From assembly GCA_013433145.1 (NCBI GenBank), contig CM024168.1:7758184-7822183 (forward strand): a stretch of 64,000 nucleotides of DNA. The letters are read 5' to 3'. The notes beneath the pieces were generated by a model. It did no database searches, had not been told where the DNA came from, and saw only the letters and a list, made by a program, of their open reading frames with translations. How positions within the stretch are numbered: position 1 is the first letter of the stretch; each line of letters starts with the position of its first letter. This document shows positions 43,901 to 56,893 of this stretch, one piece after another. The stretch is from Ascaris suum (lineage: Eukaryota; Nematoda; Chromadorea; Rhabditida; Ascarididae). Made by a program: the position numbers and the translations under genes.

Positions 43901-46900
43901 GTGTGTTAACTGTGCCTAAGGTGGATAGCACGTTTGTATCACAAAACAGTAATGGGATCGGATCATCTGCTTGTCTTAGAGGGATCGTCCCTGAAGAGAC
44001 CTTAAAATGTGTCCAGATCGTCCGAAATTGGACGCACCGGAGGGGGGAGGGAAATAGGGTAGAGCAGAGAGGGCAGTGAAATGCTAAGAACACCTTAGAG
44101 ATCCTTGTTTTCATTTTCTCGAGCAACAGGGTAGAGCTGATAATAAAGTTCCTCGCCGTCATTTGAACTCCCAAATGAACGAACCTTCAGCTTATCGAGT
44201 GCATCTGCATTCTGATCATGTAGTCTGTGCAGTGTGTCCAAATAATCCCTTTTATCGCTGTTGCATTGTTGCTCCAACGAGCCAATTTTTGACTAAACAA
44301 AACATTCGTTGAGAAGAGTTCGTCCACTCGTATCATATCAACAAATCATAAAGTTATCGAACCGTGTGAATTGATTCTATGAACCGAATAAACAGAAGAG
44401 ACTGCAACTGAGAAAGACGAAATGAAGCCGCACCAAAGATGAGATTCAAAGAGTGCCGCATGTCAACGAAACTGCATTCCAGTTACTACTCCTCACGCAA
44501 GCGTTCCCTTTGTCTAAACACTCATCATCGTACCATATCGTAATGAACAGTTGTTGTATTTTCAACGTCGTAGAACTCTTACAATAATACAACAAGAGAT
44601 CAGTTTCACCGATTCCATCGAAATTTACAATATGGATGCTCAGGTCCATTCTGGAATAAAGTCGTCCCCTCTTTCGCGATCTCATAGTTTTATGAGCCCT
44701 CAAAATTTCTCATTTTCTGAACGTCCCAATTTAAATTGCGCTAGTGAGAAAAATATTTACTTCATAAAGAAAGCGAAATTTGCAGGATGAGATATTGGCT
44801 TTTCCTTTTGGCTTTCGCCTGGTGAATCCAGCACGTGCCACAAAAACGATAGCAAGGATAAGCCTACTTTCAGAACGCTGCCAAAAAGCTTCAAAGATTC
44901 AAACAAGCCCTTTTTGCAACTGGAAAGTGTTTTGTAAGAAAAGAGCTAGAGTCCGCTTTTGCCAACGATATCAGACAGCATCCGCAATTTTTGGATCAGT
45001 GCTAATAATTTTCTGCGCCAAACAACCTTTGCTTTTATGCAGCAATGCCCAAGAAATCTGATATCAAGAGGTTGATTAAAAATTACTCTTATTCACGGAG
45101 TCACTGAACTATATTTCTGTGACAGCCCGCCAAGGGTGGCTCGGTGCTATCTCTTATGCTTGAGGAGCTGCTCTGTACAAAGCACTACTACGCCCCACCG
45201 TTTAAGACGCTCTTTTACTTGCGCCATTTGTTTAAGAGAAAAGTTTTGTTAAGTAAAGGTTCTAATAATATTTAGGAACTCTAGAAGTAAGGGTGGCAAA
45301 GGAGATGGCGCGCTACTCAACTCTAGTGAACTTCCACCACAATCAGAGCAAACGCTCTTCCGGCGCATATGACTGGCTTATCAAGTGGTCTCCTGTTTGT
45401 GGAGGCATCAAACACTTCGTTAGCAATTAATTCATCCGATCAAAAGACAGATGACACCCATGGTGTGCAAATCTCTGCGTCGCAATTAGGAGCCCTGAAT
45501 TTTTCTCGCCTCAATATTTTCCCAGTCTTCTTAATTTTTTATTCTTTGTCCTTTACGATATTTTTCGCCAACCCCCCCCCCCCTCTTGCCCCATTCCACT
45601 ATCAGAAATTCTGCGAACGATTGTTGAAGTTCGATAAGAGAAAGAGGGAAAGCTCCTCTATTTGTCATCTTACACACACTATAACAAATGACTACATTTT
45701 GCAAAGCGTTCAGTAAAGCATGAAAGTATTCACCTGAAATTGATCGCTAAGCATCTGCAGATTTCCGATTTCCTCCTCGAATTTCGTCTTCAAATCGAGC
45801 ACATCGATATCATCACTGCCACCTGTCAAACGCCATGCCAAACGTTCCACAAAATCGATCGCATCGAATGGTTCCTTAAGTTTTAGCATAAGGAGTCATT
45901 GAAAGACACAGGTTCAGACGCATCACATCAATATACGCAAATACTGTGATACAGTCGCGGAATGGACAGTTGGCGTGATGATATCTTCTCTCCTTCACTG
46001 TTACGTTCGACAAGCGCAAACGCACTGTTCAGTCTCAATCCCCTCTTGAACTGCTTCGGACTGAAGAAAATTATCTGACACAACAATTAGGTGGAATAAT
46101 ATTCTCCAGTACTCCAAGCTCGGGAGTTAAGAAACTTTCCGGACAAGACTCTTGTTAAGGACAAAAGAGTCTCTAAAATATGAAGGGAATATTTCTTGCA
46201 TGCAATATCTTTGCACACTTCTCATATGTATTCCTGTACGCTTATTAGGCGACCGAATGGAGCTGCAGCACATAACAAAGCATCGACAATAAATGCAAAG
46301 CATTCCCGAGCACTGAATACAAGAATGGGGCGGGATTTCGAAAACTGATTCGCATATGCACAGCTCTCAAACACATTAATAAAATTCAGGCCGCGCATTA
46401 TCTTTGTCGAGATCTCAACAACAACCTTCTGCAATTGGCAATACTTCTGTCTTCAAACAAAGCAATGGCTCATGCCGGGTATTCAAATAAAAAAGCTTGA
46501 TTCTTTCTGTTAGAACTGAAGTTGTCACTTTTCGATAAATCAGCGACCTGCTCTAAACATATTTGTAGAATCTTATGATAGAGATCGGTCCAGAAATGAA
46601 TGATACAGGTAGGTCCCCTGGAACATAATAAGACAAATGGAAACTGGGGACGAGTGAAAACGATGCCAAAAGGCTGTAACTTCGTTCCCGCAACAAACTA
46701 TACAGGAAGGGGATGGGAGGCTTTTTCACTGTCATCAGGCGTCATGATTAGGGAGTCAGGACTGACGAAGAAAGTAATGGGAGATGATTCCCAGTCAGGC
46801 GAGGAACTGTTAAGGTATCGCTGGAAAAGTGGATAGCATAACATGCCACCTCCCTCATCTGCATAATTGCCTTCCCCTTCCCCTCGTCTATAGAACTGCT

Positions 46901-47137
46901 TAGATATGAACAGGACAACAGCAACAGAACAAGCTCAAACACTGCTGTTCTTTAGTCCGATTGACCATCTGTTCTTTAGTCTGACCATACAGACGTCCAG
47001 CAGCGTGCCTCCATCAGCCTATTATGGGTGTATCTGCGAATGGAATAATGCAAATGTTTCAAATGAGGCAAGTACATGTTGAGTTATCGCACCTGCTCCA
47101 AATCTTGAACATAAGTGGAAAAATACTGATTCGTCAT
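28546..47137 (-). CDS. sec-10: Exocyst complex subunit Sec10 (EXOC5), 16 exons
   Basis: Exons in transcription order: 47093-47137, 45734-45874, 44185-44292, 43272-43448, 42478-42681, 41142-41327, 40670-40749, 39784-39897, 39514-39609, 39059-39194, 37078-37186, 36503-36626, 35142-35337, 33840-34033, 31625-31748, 28546-28632. They join in phase to 706 aa; human EXOC5 is about 708. Collinear matches to the family run end to end: EPFDAIDFVERLAWR near the N-terminus, VVHLGDQLESV, the ILSEFK/GYSQCLDAF junction, NAFQRCHL, LYTEHVDYAIDLSLAG, SEQKKSDFRPDDEN, LHALANLLVVVPENL, and QLRVDYRSARL just before the stop. Sec10 is a core rod subunit of the exocyst, which tethers secretory vesicles to the plasma membrane under Rab and Rho GTPase control. 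The first six exons carry the coiled-coil N-terminal part. Exon 5 ends AAG|GCTTGT, so intron 5 appears to be GC-AG; the others are GT-AG. No frameshift or stop interrupts it. The start is the first Met before the EPFD block; exon 1 codes only 15 residues. Confidence 0.95.
29581..29603. repeat. Poly-C tract, 23 bases
   Basis: Uninterrupted C run in the last intron of sec-10. Shorter C runs occur at 26343-26356 and around 45572-45583. Such tracts often vary in length and are prone to sequencing error. Confidence 0.9.
30238..30246 (+). promoter_or_regulatory. TATA-like element upstream of the 131-bp repeats
   Basis: The string ctatataaa lies about 100 bp before the tandem repeats and about 580 bp before the SL1-like 22-mer, on the strand antisense to sec-10. 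It could be a promoter of an inserted element; in AT-rich DNA it could be chance. Confidence 0.2.
30339..30830 (+). repeat. Diverged tandem repeat, period about 131 bp, 3.5 copies
   Basis: Units start at 30339, 30470 and 30602, each opening with ctaaat(a/g)a(a/t)gtaag. They share blocks such as tatagaa(c/t)atcacttga, tttcttcg and gcgttta(c/t)tgg. A partial fourth copy starts near 30717 and runs into the SL1-like sequence. Copies differ at many positions, so the tandem is old. It lies in the last intron of sec-10. Confidence 0.75.
30822..30843 (+). other. SL1 spliced-leader-like 22-mer
   Basis: The 22 bases match the nematode SL1 leader as I know it at all positions except the third (C for T), and the next two bases are GT, as in an SL RNA donor. 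The following 100 bp do not match the rest of the SL1 RNA that I recall, and no clear Sm site (A-T4-6-G) is visible. It may be a diverged or truncated SL RNA gene, or a leader carried in by a retroposed trans-spliced transcript. It is antisense to sec-10 inside its last intron. Confidence 0.65.
37894..37956. repeat. (AT)n microsatellite
   Basis: About 63 bp of uninterrupted AT dinucleotides in the sec-10 intron between exons 37078-37186 and 39059-39194. Confidence 0.95.
40429..40500. repeat. Perfect 32-bp inverted repeat with 8-base loop
   Basis: Left arm 40429-40460 and right arm 40469-40500 are exact reverse complements; the loop is tgttgatt. Pairing stops immediately outside. It lies in the sec-10 intron between exons 39784-39897 and 40670-40749, so it would fold in the pre-mRNA. 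A foldback element, a hairpin RNA precursor or a palindromic assembly artefact are all possible. Confidence 0.9.
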
Positions 47138-50100
47138 CCTGTTCGTTGTTTCTTCAAGCTTCACTGATACCACCGAAGCGTTCAACAGAGCGGCGCTATA
47201 ATCGACAACAACATCAGACGGCACGGTTCCGAACGATAACGACGACGATGGCACAGGTGACACGCAGAATGCGATCGCGCGGATGGAAAACTTCTAAAGC
47301 AGAGTCACTTTTAGCGTCCGGATTTTTACAGAGTAACAAGAAGGTATAAAACTTCATCTAAAGATCGCAGATAGTACCCAGTTCACCGTCAAAAAATTCG
47401 TGCGACCTCTGTTCACTACGCTAAATCAACTGTACATCAGTTACCACCTTCGCTTCTAATTGCACCTGTTTAGCGGGTTAGGCACCTCTGAGCAATTCTG
47501 CAATCACTGAGGAAGAAAGAGGTGGAGAGCAAGACTCAGGTCGAGAGACGATTGGGGTTGGATTTATTCCTGTTCATAAGAGAGAGAACACGGGGGTGCC
47601 GAGTGTGTCGGTATGACGTCTAAGCAAATAAAAATAATAAGCAAAAGAATAGAGTGAGTTGCTTTTTTTGCACCGCTCACACTACGACTGCGGCGGTTAT
47701 GTTATTGAGATGTTATGGGTTGGGGTTGCGTTCACATAAGACCGCTTCAAAGCTATTCAGTTCTGTTTGAAGTTTATTTGGTATTTCCTTCATACTTGTG
47801 CATCATAAATAAGTAAGTACGCAGCACTGATGGAGGTGAGCCTCATTAATTAAAGTCATTCAACAAAAGACAACAGTTCGCAAAAGGCCATGCTACTTTT
47901 ATGAAGGTTGCACATAAACTAGTGCTAGAAACAAATTCCATCGTCGGGAAATGCAGCCATAGACGATACTGCACGAAATTACTAAGTGCGCCAGTTGATC
48001 CCAGGTGCAAGCGCGAGCACGGTAAAGTTGCCGCTGCGAAGCAACGGCTAATTAGCGAAATCGTCGCTTCGTGCAGCTCTAAACCGGCTTGGTGATTGTG
48101 AGCAGGTTGCTTCCTCGCCGCTCTACCGGCTCGTGTTAACATCGCACAAGTTTAATAAAAGCGATACGAACGAATTTACATGGAAAATAGTGAGTACCAA
48201 GTCTCTCTCAATAATTTCTCTCATTCGAAGTCGCCAAAGCATTTGAAATGAGGGAGCGCTGCTGCACTTGCAGCGGCAACTTCACCGATGGCCACATTTG
48301 CAAACATTTAAACACCGCGATGCAGCCGTTATCACCGCAACGTCTATTGTTGTCAGCGTTGATAGGAGTGCAGTAATTGTTTCATCCATTTAATTGACCG
48401 TTTCGATTCGCTTTCGCGACTGCAATCATTTCGATCGATTAAGTAAAGGCTCAGGTCCTACAGGTAAAATGGGATATCAAATTTAAGACACCTCCTATAG
48501 CAAAGAGCAGGTCATTTTTTCAATTTTTTTGCCGTGAACAGGTTTATTGAGTGCAACTGTGGAAGGGGCCGACAAGTACTATCACTCTGTCGGCTGCTGA
48601 TTTATTGTGGATACATTGTTTCCTGTGAAAAAGTCGCATGGGCACTCAATCTGAGCATTTTTTTAACTTCCGTTATTTTCGAAAAATCACACCTGCCAGG
48701 TATCCGCAGGTAAGATTTTGGTAAGCGATTGCTGACGAATGCACTGATGTTAACCACAGCAATGCGATTATTATTTTTCTCAGTTCTCATATAATTGTGT
48801 AAAATTTCACCTACACAATGTTGCCCGAATTATTTTGATTTAAGTAAAAGCGTTCATTTATATAAACGTTTTGATGCTTTCGTTTCGTTATTCGAGTTTA
48901 CACCACCCTTTCTTTTTAACGTTCTTTTCTTTAGCAGTTTTTATGCAATTTGTTTTGAGGGAGTAAAGAGAACAAGCTGGCTTACTCGAACGTCGAGGAG
49001 TGTTCCGATATGTTTTCCTCACATGAAGGACAAAAGCGCGGCCTTCTCAGGTTGGGTGACCTTTGACCTTCCATTCCAATTGTTATTTTCGATTATTTTC
49101 AATGCCTGATGGAGGAATGTGTATTGCAGTAAAAAGGCGATATCCTCTCAATTTGGTCAACGTTGTGCAATATAAACAGGGAGGTTTAGCAGAGAAGTTG
49201 TTATGCGTTTCTCCATTTTGGCCCCTGATGCCAGCCAGTTGTCGAAATAACCGCGAACGTCAGAAAGCTTCGAATAATGCGTCTTCCTGAAGCGAATCTT
49301 CAATCAAAGAATCGTTCTGGCAAGTACTCAAGAATGCTGCTTTTTACAAGCATGCACTTGCAGATTTTTTCTTTCTATCTGCAAATTTTTTTCTACACGT
49401 GCAAATTATTCACCGCTTTTTTATACCAATAGCACCTACAGGATTAGCGCTGAAAGTGCAGTCGGCTTTACGAGATCATCATCCATCAGTTAAATTGTTC
49501 CCATCAAAGCTTACGGACTGAATCTACCCAACAGGTAGACACATAATTACGCAAATAAGTTGAGTGGCCATGGCCTGATCAAAATGAGCCTTGGCCGGAA
49601 CATTCTAGCTAAACGGGCTAAACGACAGCTCTTGCAGAAATTTGCAAAAGCTCACATTGATTCTTACCGCTCAACTACAGTTATCAGCGTGGAGATAGGT
49701 GAGGGCGGCTTTAACCTCGGTAGTCGGTTCTCCTCGATGATTGATGGTTGCCATATCCTTTCTGTCTTTTTCCACCGTTAAGTTGTGACATTGGATGTAT
49801 TGGGAAATTCCAGTATTTCTCGAAGGTCATCAGAAACGAGCTTGTTTGAGTTGGTCATCAGGAAATCGAAGGTGTTTGAGTTGCAGTGATTTCCTTATTG
49901 AGGCAATGGTTTATTGATGCGAGAGCTACAGCTTTATGACATTGCCAAATCGGGGGCATTTCTTGAGGGGGCCATTCGTTAATCCACATATTTTCACCGC
50001 TTCGGATTGGCTTGTAAGCCAATGTTTAATAATGAAGTGCAGTAACAACAACATTCAGCGCATTTCAACTCTCAGTTAGGTAATTATGTCTATTTGTTAA

Positions 50101-51300
50101 TAAGTGATCGACAGTATGAAATATTTTGTGGACCAAGACTAAATGTGATTTTACGACAGCCGATCTCGGGATGAATGCGTGAAGAGGTGTATTTTGTGGT
50201 TAATCAGTTTCCTAGCACAGTGTATTGCCGTATAGGTTTACAGGAGAAACTGTCCCGGTGATGAGATGCCGTTGTGGTCAGCAGGTCTTTCGTCTTCCCA
50301 CAGAGTTCGCACTTTTCCACTTCCTTTAACAGCATTCTTCTTGTACGTTGTGGAATTTCAGCGTATAATGCATAGGTTATAACGGATGTTTACAAGGGCA
50401 ACATAATATGTTTGAGTGAAAGGAAGTCGATGCCCACGATTGAGGCGGGTCGCGCGCATGTGTGCAGAGAGTCGCGTGCATTTTAGTGTCGTTTTATCGT
50501 GCCCCTACTTATTCCTTCCCAGGTGAAGCGTTTTCCGTATGGCGATCCCCACTAATTGAACGACTTCATGTCTTCAATTCACTACCTCTTTTCCACTTTA
50601 TCAATTTAACCTGCACTAGGGTATGATCGTATACTATTAACTGAATTGAATCACTATATAGAAACAACTAAAAATTTGGCCAGTGTATAATGATAAATTC
50701 CAATCATATTAATATAATATAACCTTAGATCGAGGTGGTAGCTCCGAATCGAACAACTTTAAGGGCATGAAAGTAACGGGAGAAGCCTGCTTACGATATG
50801 ACGTTCTGGCTGATAGAGCGAGCATCCAAAAAGTTGAGCAGTTGTTGTAACTCTGTATTTGTGGCCGCCACTGTTATAACTCTGGAAGCGACGACGTGAA
50901 GAGGGAGGTCGAGTCGAACGTGAGGGGACACAAACATAGTGGAACTAGTTTATTGGGGAGCACGACAGCTCCCAAGAACGAGTAGAACAGCGAGATGGGA
51001 GCGGTAACAAGGAAAGTGAAGACTGGCAATGAAGACCGTAGAATGGAGAAGACTGACTGTGACGGGTTGAAGCCCGATTTACATAAGCCTCAGCTATCGC
51101 CTGGGGCAGCACAAGAGCACATAAGTCGATCAGTGACATATGTGAAGAACAACGAACGAAAATTGACTACACGAGCAGAAGTGATCACTGCAATGTTACA
51201 TCAGAAGCAGTTATCGTGGGTTGACTCATCAGCGCCATACCCAACATTAATTAAGTTCTGATGACGTTGTACTTTTTGTTGTTAATGCAATCATTTGCAG
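47138..51300. other. Divergent intergenic region
   Basis: Lies between the sec-10 start (minus) and the first recognised exon of the GOLM-like gene (plus), so promoters of both should be here. The missing first exon of the GOLM-like gene, which must end in phase 2, should also be here; I found no convincing candidate. Open frames at 49560-49781 and 50995-51261 are not supported by splice phase. Confidence 0.4.
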
Positions 51301-54300
51301 GCCTTACGGAGCGACTCATGTTGGTCCAGTGTTTCGTAATTTGCCGTTGTTTGGATTTCTGACTGGTCTAGTGATTTTCTTCTATGTATTCTATATCTAT
51401 CAAGCACAGAATGCCGAGTTGACACTCATGCGGGAGGAGTACAGTATCCTGCAACAGCATCTATCAAAGCTGAAAACCGAAAATGTCGGTTAGTGTGTTT
51501 GCACGTTAGGTTACATCATTGAGTTGTTGTGTCAGTGCCGAATGGCACCGAAGAATATTGTCCCTGTGAAGATGAACACTTATCTCTGCTTTGAATGCAA
51601 CTCCTCCAGCAAGTTGATGCAAAGCTGCTTTCTTAATTTAATATAGCTTCGTCCGGCTCTCGCCTGCGCGTTGCTTAGCGGAACATAGCATTTGAGTCCG
51701 AGAATCAGTGTTCGCTTCCGAAAGGAATGTCGCATATGAAACGTTTCTTGTGGCGGCGAAGTTAACTCGCCGCTGATGCGATGATTTGCGGAAGTTTTAA
51801 CAAGTCAAAATATGATGGGAGCACGCAGGTGGTAATAGGTATTGCTCGTGCAGTTGGCATGTGTTGACTGTTTCTTTTCTTGGTTATTAAGGGGATACGA
51901 AGGGAAATAACGAAGTGACTTTCTTGCAGACATGAAGGCGAGTCTGGAAAGTTGCAAAGATAACGAGAAATTACTCCAAGGAGAGAAATCTGATACAAGC
52001 AAGAAATTAGAAGGTTTTTTTTTTCATGTCGAATTATATGCAGTGCTTTCAGTGCCTGTTCGGTATCTCTAGGTGGAGCGGTGCAATTTTCCGGTGATCA
52101 GAATCGTTACCTTGAAATCGTGGAGCGACTATAAGCAGTTTTTTTTTTTTTGCTTTTTGCCATAAGTGCAGTGGAATGAGCTTGTTCTGCAGGCTGAGAT
52201 TATGGAAGAACGTTGCCTTATTCCATAAAGTTGATTAGATTTAACTTGCCACGTGTTTTTCGTTATGAATTATATTTCGTGAATCAGTAGACAACAGCAG
52301 AAGGCACATCTGGTCACTCAGTACGTTATTTTTGGCTCATATTGCAAGTCAAAGATTTTGATAATCGTTTCTTATAGAATAAGGCTTCGGTATGGATGTC
52401 GGTTGTAGCTTTTGCCACAACGTGCTAGCACCTTTTGATGTTTCAAAATTTTTCATATCTTTTTCCGAGACCAATTGTAGTTGGATTAACGCCGACTGAT
52501 CGATCCTCTCCTCGCACGTCTCACACTCTTCGCATCGTAATTAGCCATGATAAAGAAAAGGGTTGGCGAGTTTGCACGCTAAAAGGAGGGGGTGACATTT
52601 ATTCCATCTCAAAATGGTGCATAGCATTATGGGCCCGTTCGGCCGGAAATGGCTACTGCTTATTCGTTTTTGAAATAATTGAAGCTCTCTGATGTATGAC
52701 CTATTCAGAGATGAAAAGACTGAGAGACTCTTTTTCTCATTTTCCCTTGCCCACTCTTCAGATACTTGTTTGCTATCGCTGTATTCCTTCCTAAATTCTG
52801 CTAGCGATGCATGCAGTAATACTGTCTCGCATAGGCATTACTGCTTTATTTTTGCTCCTTATATATAAAATCGTTCCCATTTCACATTGTATCTCTGTTG
52901 TCTTTGTTGGTCATAACGCCACAGTATCTATTTGTTCACTTCGTTTTGCATCTGCTTTTGACGAACTTCGGATGGGCACGCTTTGGATTCATTATTTTGA
53001 AATAGCGAGTGGACCTGAAGTAGCCCCCTCCCCCCACCTCCCCCACCTTCGTCGAAAGGATTCAGTGGGCATCTATTTTCACAGTTGCCTTGTTCAGAGA
53101 GGGGCGTGCTGATGGGCTGTATGTCAAACGTGTTTCGCTCAATAGTTCTGTTATAAATAAAGGAAGTTTTTAATTGCAGAATGTAGTAGCAACTTGCGAA
53201 GCGAAAAAATGCGAGCTGAGAGTCAAAAGCGTGAGGTTGCAAAGGTGGAAACCGAAAAAGCGTAAGTGCCTTTATAACATCTGTTTATTGAAGAGATAGG
53301 GCCCGTGAATTCAAAAGGTTAGGGTCTCACCTGTACGTTTTGGCGTAATTGGAGGAAATCGTTTAAAGATTCTGTTGGATTTTCTTCTCATTTTTAAAAA
53401 TCAATTGAATTTTCCTCCGATCTTTTTCTCTCTTTATTTTCACAGATGCGAGATGGTCTTTCTTGTCTTCATGAGTAAATTTTCCGGCAGTAATGATTCC
53501 CCCCAAAAGTTTTTTCTTCTTACCGTGGAAAATGCTGCTGACGAGACGAAAGCATTTTTTGGATTGCACTCTTCGCCATCTTCCTCCTACTAACCAGAAT
53601 TAATGTCATGGCATCTTTCAGCATCTATTAGATGTATTCCTTACTAGGCATCCCTTACATTCTTGTTCTGCAACCGGATATGTTATTGGTTTACTTCACT
53701 TCATTGCAATATCTTCCCCGTAACTCTGTTTTGACCGTCCAGGTATGGACTTCCTCATCGAGAAATATTTGAAACCTGCTCAAGTTTGACTCTGAAGATG
53801 AATGCATTGTTCTGAACCGCTAATGGTCATCGTTTTGGAGTGATGAACCAAGCTTCTGCAGTGTTGTGCATTTTGCAGGATGAAGAACAATGAGAAAGGA
53901 GTCTGACGATTGGCTATATGAGATTTAATTCGGAATTAGTGTTAACTTGAGAGGTTGTTGGAAAGTACCCACATTCCAAGTTGTGATGGTACATGTGAAT
54001 TTCCAAAGGAAACGGTAGGAAGGAGTGGTGGGTGGAAGAAGAGAGCAATTAAAGTTTTGGTCTTCATTTAGTCATTTTAGTCTTCTGCAAGACCACCTTC
54101 TATCATACTTCTTGTATCCTTTTTTTCATCATTCAAAGGCTTTATTTTGATGTTATGTTTATGCAGTTAATTGTTTAGCAGCGGCCGATATAATTATCAC
54201 TCCAAAAGCCTATAAGCCCTGAAATGATTCGGCTGTTGACATAGCAGTTGAGCTGCGTAATGGAGGCGTTGCATGTATAGGCGATTTAGAGTATGCATTT

Positions 54301-56810
54301 ATTGCAGAGAATGTTCAAGAAGGCTCGAATCTGCGCAGTCCGAGTTGGTAGGTCATATTTTTCGTTTATAATTAATTATGTTTAACTTTACTAACAACCT
54401 CATTTCAGATTCATTGGCGCTTTCGCACTATCAAGTTGTCTATCGATTCGATCACTAGCATCTCTGGAAGTCTTTGAGAGTTATATCCCTAAGAATCGTT
54501 TAGTTAGGAATGATGCCCCTCCTTCAGTCAGATAACTGCTCGTGGTGTTTCGCAGAACTGTGTCCCTTATGGAACTATGTATCGGAGGTGAAAGAAGGTC
54601 ATGGAAATGCTTGAATGCAAAGATAGCATTTAAATGTACTATTGAGAGATGTGAGATCCAGGGTATTAAGTAAAAATGTGCGAAAACATCCACGGTAACG
54701 CAAGTACTTCATAGAGGCTATTAAGATATATTTCTTATATAGTCTGAGAGACAAGGATATATTAAAGGAATGGGGGAGAGGGAGGAAAGGGTGGTAACGA
54801 GGCATTGAAGCTGCCTAGTGAATAGGACTTTCTGTTCTTTGGGACAGCAAATACAGTGGATGATCTTTCTGTTCACTTCTCTAAATGAAAGAAACAAGTG
54901 ATTGTTGCAGTTACGTTTGAATGGAACAATGGCAGCGATACATGCTGTTGGAGTGGACAATCAGGCACTTGTTATAACACTCAATAGTACTGTCAACCAG
55001 TAAGTTCCTTTTGGCATTATGTTACAAGGTTGTTATCGAGCTGTTTGCTAGGCACATTGCACATAGGCTCTTTTATTAATCGACTATGCTACTTTGGTTA
55101 TACGAAGTTGTGTTGTAAGTTTATAGACGTGGTATGAACTCTTGATGTTGATATGTAGAGACATTACTCTTGAGTTGGAGAAAGGGATGGCGCGTTATAT
55201 CTCACGATGCAGTTCTGTTTCATTGATATCTTCCTACGACGTTTATCGCAATGGACAATTTGCATAACATTTTAGAGTCACATCGATAAGACCTCTTTGC
55301 CCACTGCTCTTGACATCGTTAACACGTAAACAAAGGGGCTGGAGGGAGTTCTTGCAGAAACAGTGACCACTTTTCTTCGCTCAATGCAGTTCCACACTGA
55401 AGATCTTCCATATGAAAAAGGGAGGAGGGGATTTGGGCTTATTGCCGCAATGAGGGAATGGCACCTTGTTGAGAGTAGCGTTAAGAAATATTTGAAAATT
55501 TGTTATTCCACATAAAAAATAATACTGTTCTGATTTCTTTTTCTCGATATTAAAAAAATTTCACGAAGATTGCTAACGTTTTCGTTTCACTGAAATCAGA
55601 CAAAAGATCTTGAATCTGCACCTCTCCTGTGTTCTTCCGCAGACCGTTGGTTGCACAGAGCTTACATTATTCGTAGTTTAGTTCCGTCACATTTAGTGAC
55701 ATGTTTTGAGGAACAGCTGTCATAAAAGTGAAGGGAACGATTGCTAACTATGTTGTTTACGCTGGAGCAGTGCGGCCGATGCGGTTGGACAACAGAGTCG
55801 TGCAAAGCATTGAAGATAGGCCCTATGAGGGCTGTCTCGAGAGAAATAGTGAAGCTGATGAGTTTCGGAGAGGCAGTATGCGAAGTTCATACCTCAAGAA
55901 GATAGTGAAGTACCGATTATTAGAATTTGTGCTTCCCGCTCGAATTTTTGTTGTTATTTTGCCTTTCAACTCTTCGTCCTTAGCTCCTGAACTTATCCGG
56001 ATGACACATCGTAAAAGAGGAGTTTTACTTAAAAAACCTTCAACCTTTGGCATATGTTTATGTTGACTGAAAAAAATATACTGTTTCTGACCGTAGTCCT
56101 GAGACGGTAATCAGCCTTTTTTAATTTAGGTTGAGAGCAGAATTAGCGCGCTTGAAAACAGAGGGACATGCGGAGAGTGCAGTTCACTTCGCAAACGAAC
56201 TTATTCAGGTTATCGTTTCAGTTACCTACTTTAAGGGGCAGATGCCCTCATTTTAGCAGAGTAATACATATCCGCCAGCTATAGCATAATTGAAGGTAAT
56301 TAAGCGGGATGTTTGCACAATTTGCAATATTAGTGTTGAAATCAATGCGACATGTTCACAGAATAGAGAGGTCGTTTGATGAGTGACTGTTGTTTGTGGC
56401 AAAGATTGTGTGTGTTTGTCTATTTCATTGTTGATCTGTGATTTTCTGATTTGACCTCACAGGTGAAATTCTCTTTAAGCGTTTCAATTTGTTAATAATT
56501 AATACACATTTATTGCTTAAATCATTTTTTAGTTTTCTACCGTTTAATTGCCGTAATTTCATCGTTTGCGGCGAGTATATGAATCGCGATAGATGCTTCA
56601 TTTATAGCATACTTGTTTAGTCCAAGACTGAGTCAGAGCAGAGAGATTGGATGACAACACGAAGTACCATCGCATATCACGTACATATGAGGGAAGCTGT
56701 CAGGTCATTTCGATGTTGGAGTCAAGATGCGAAATATTGCCGGAACATTTCAGCTGTTCTCGTTTCGACACACATCAAATCATGTCACATTTATACATAC
56801 ATGTACTATA

Positions 56811-56893
<83 letters not shown>

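Noticed and set aside
49560..49781. Possible first exon of the GOLM-like gene
   Set aside because: Its only good donor leaves phase 1, whereas the exon at 51301 needs phase 2.
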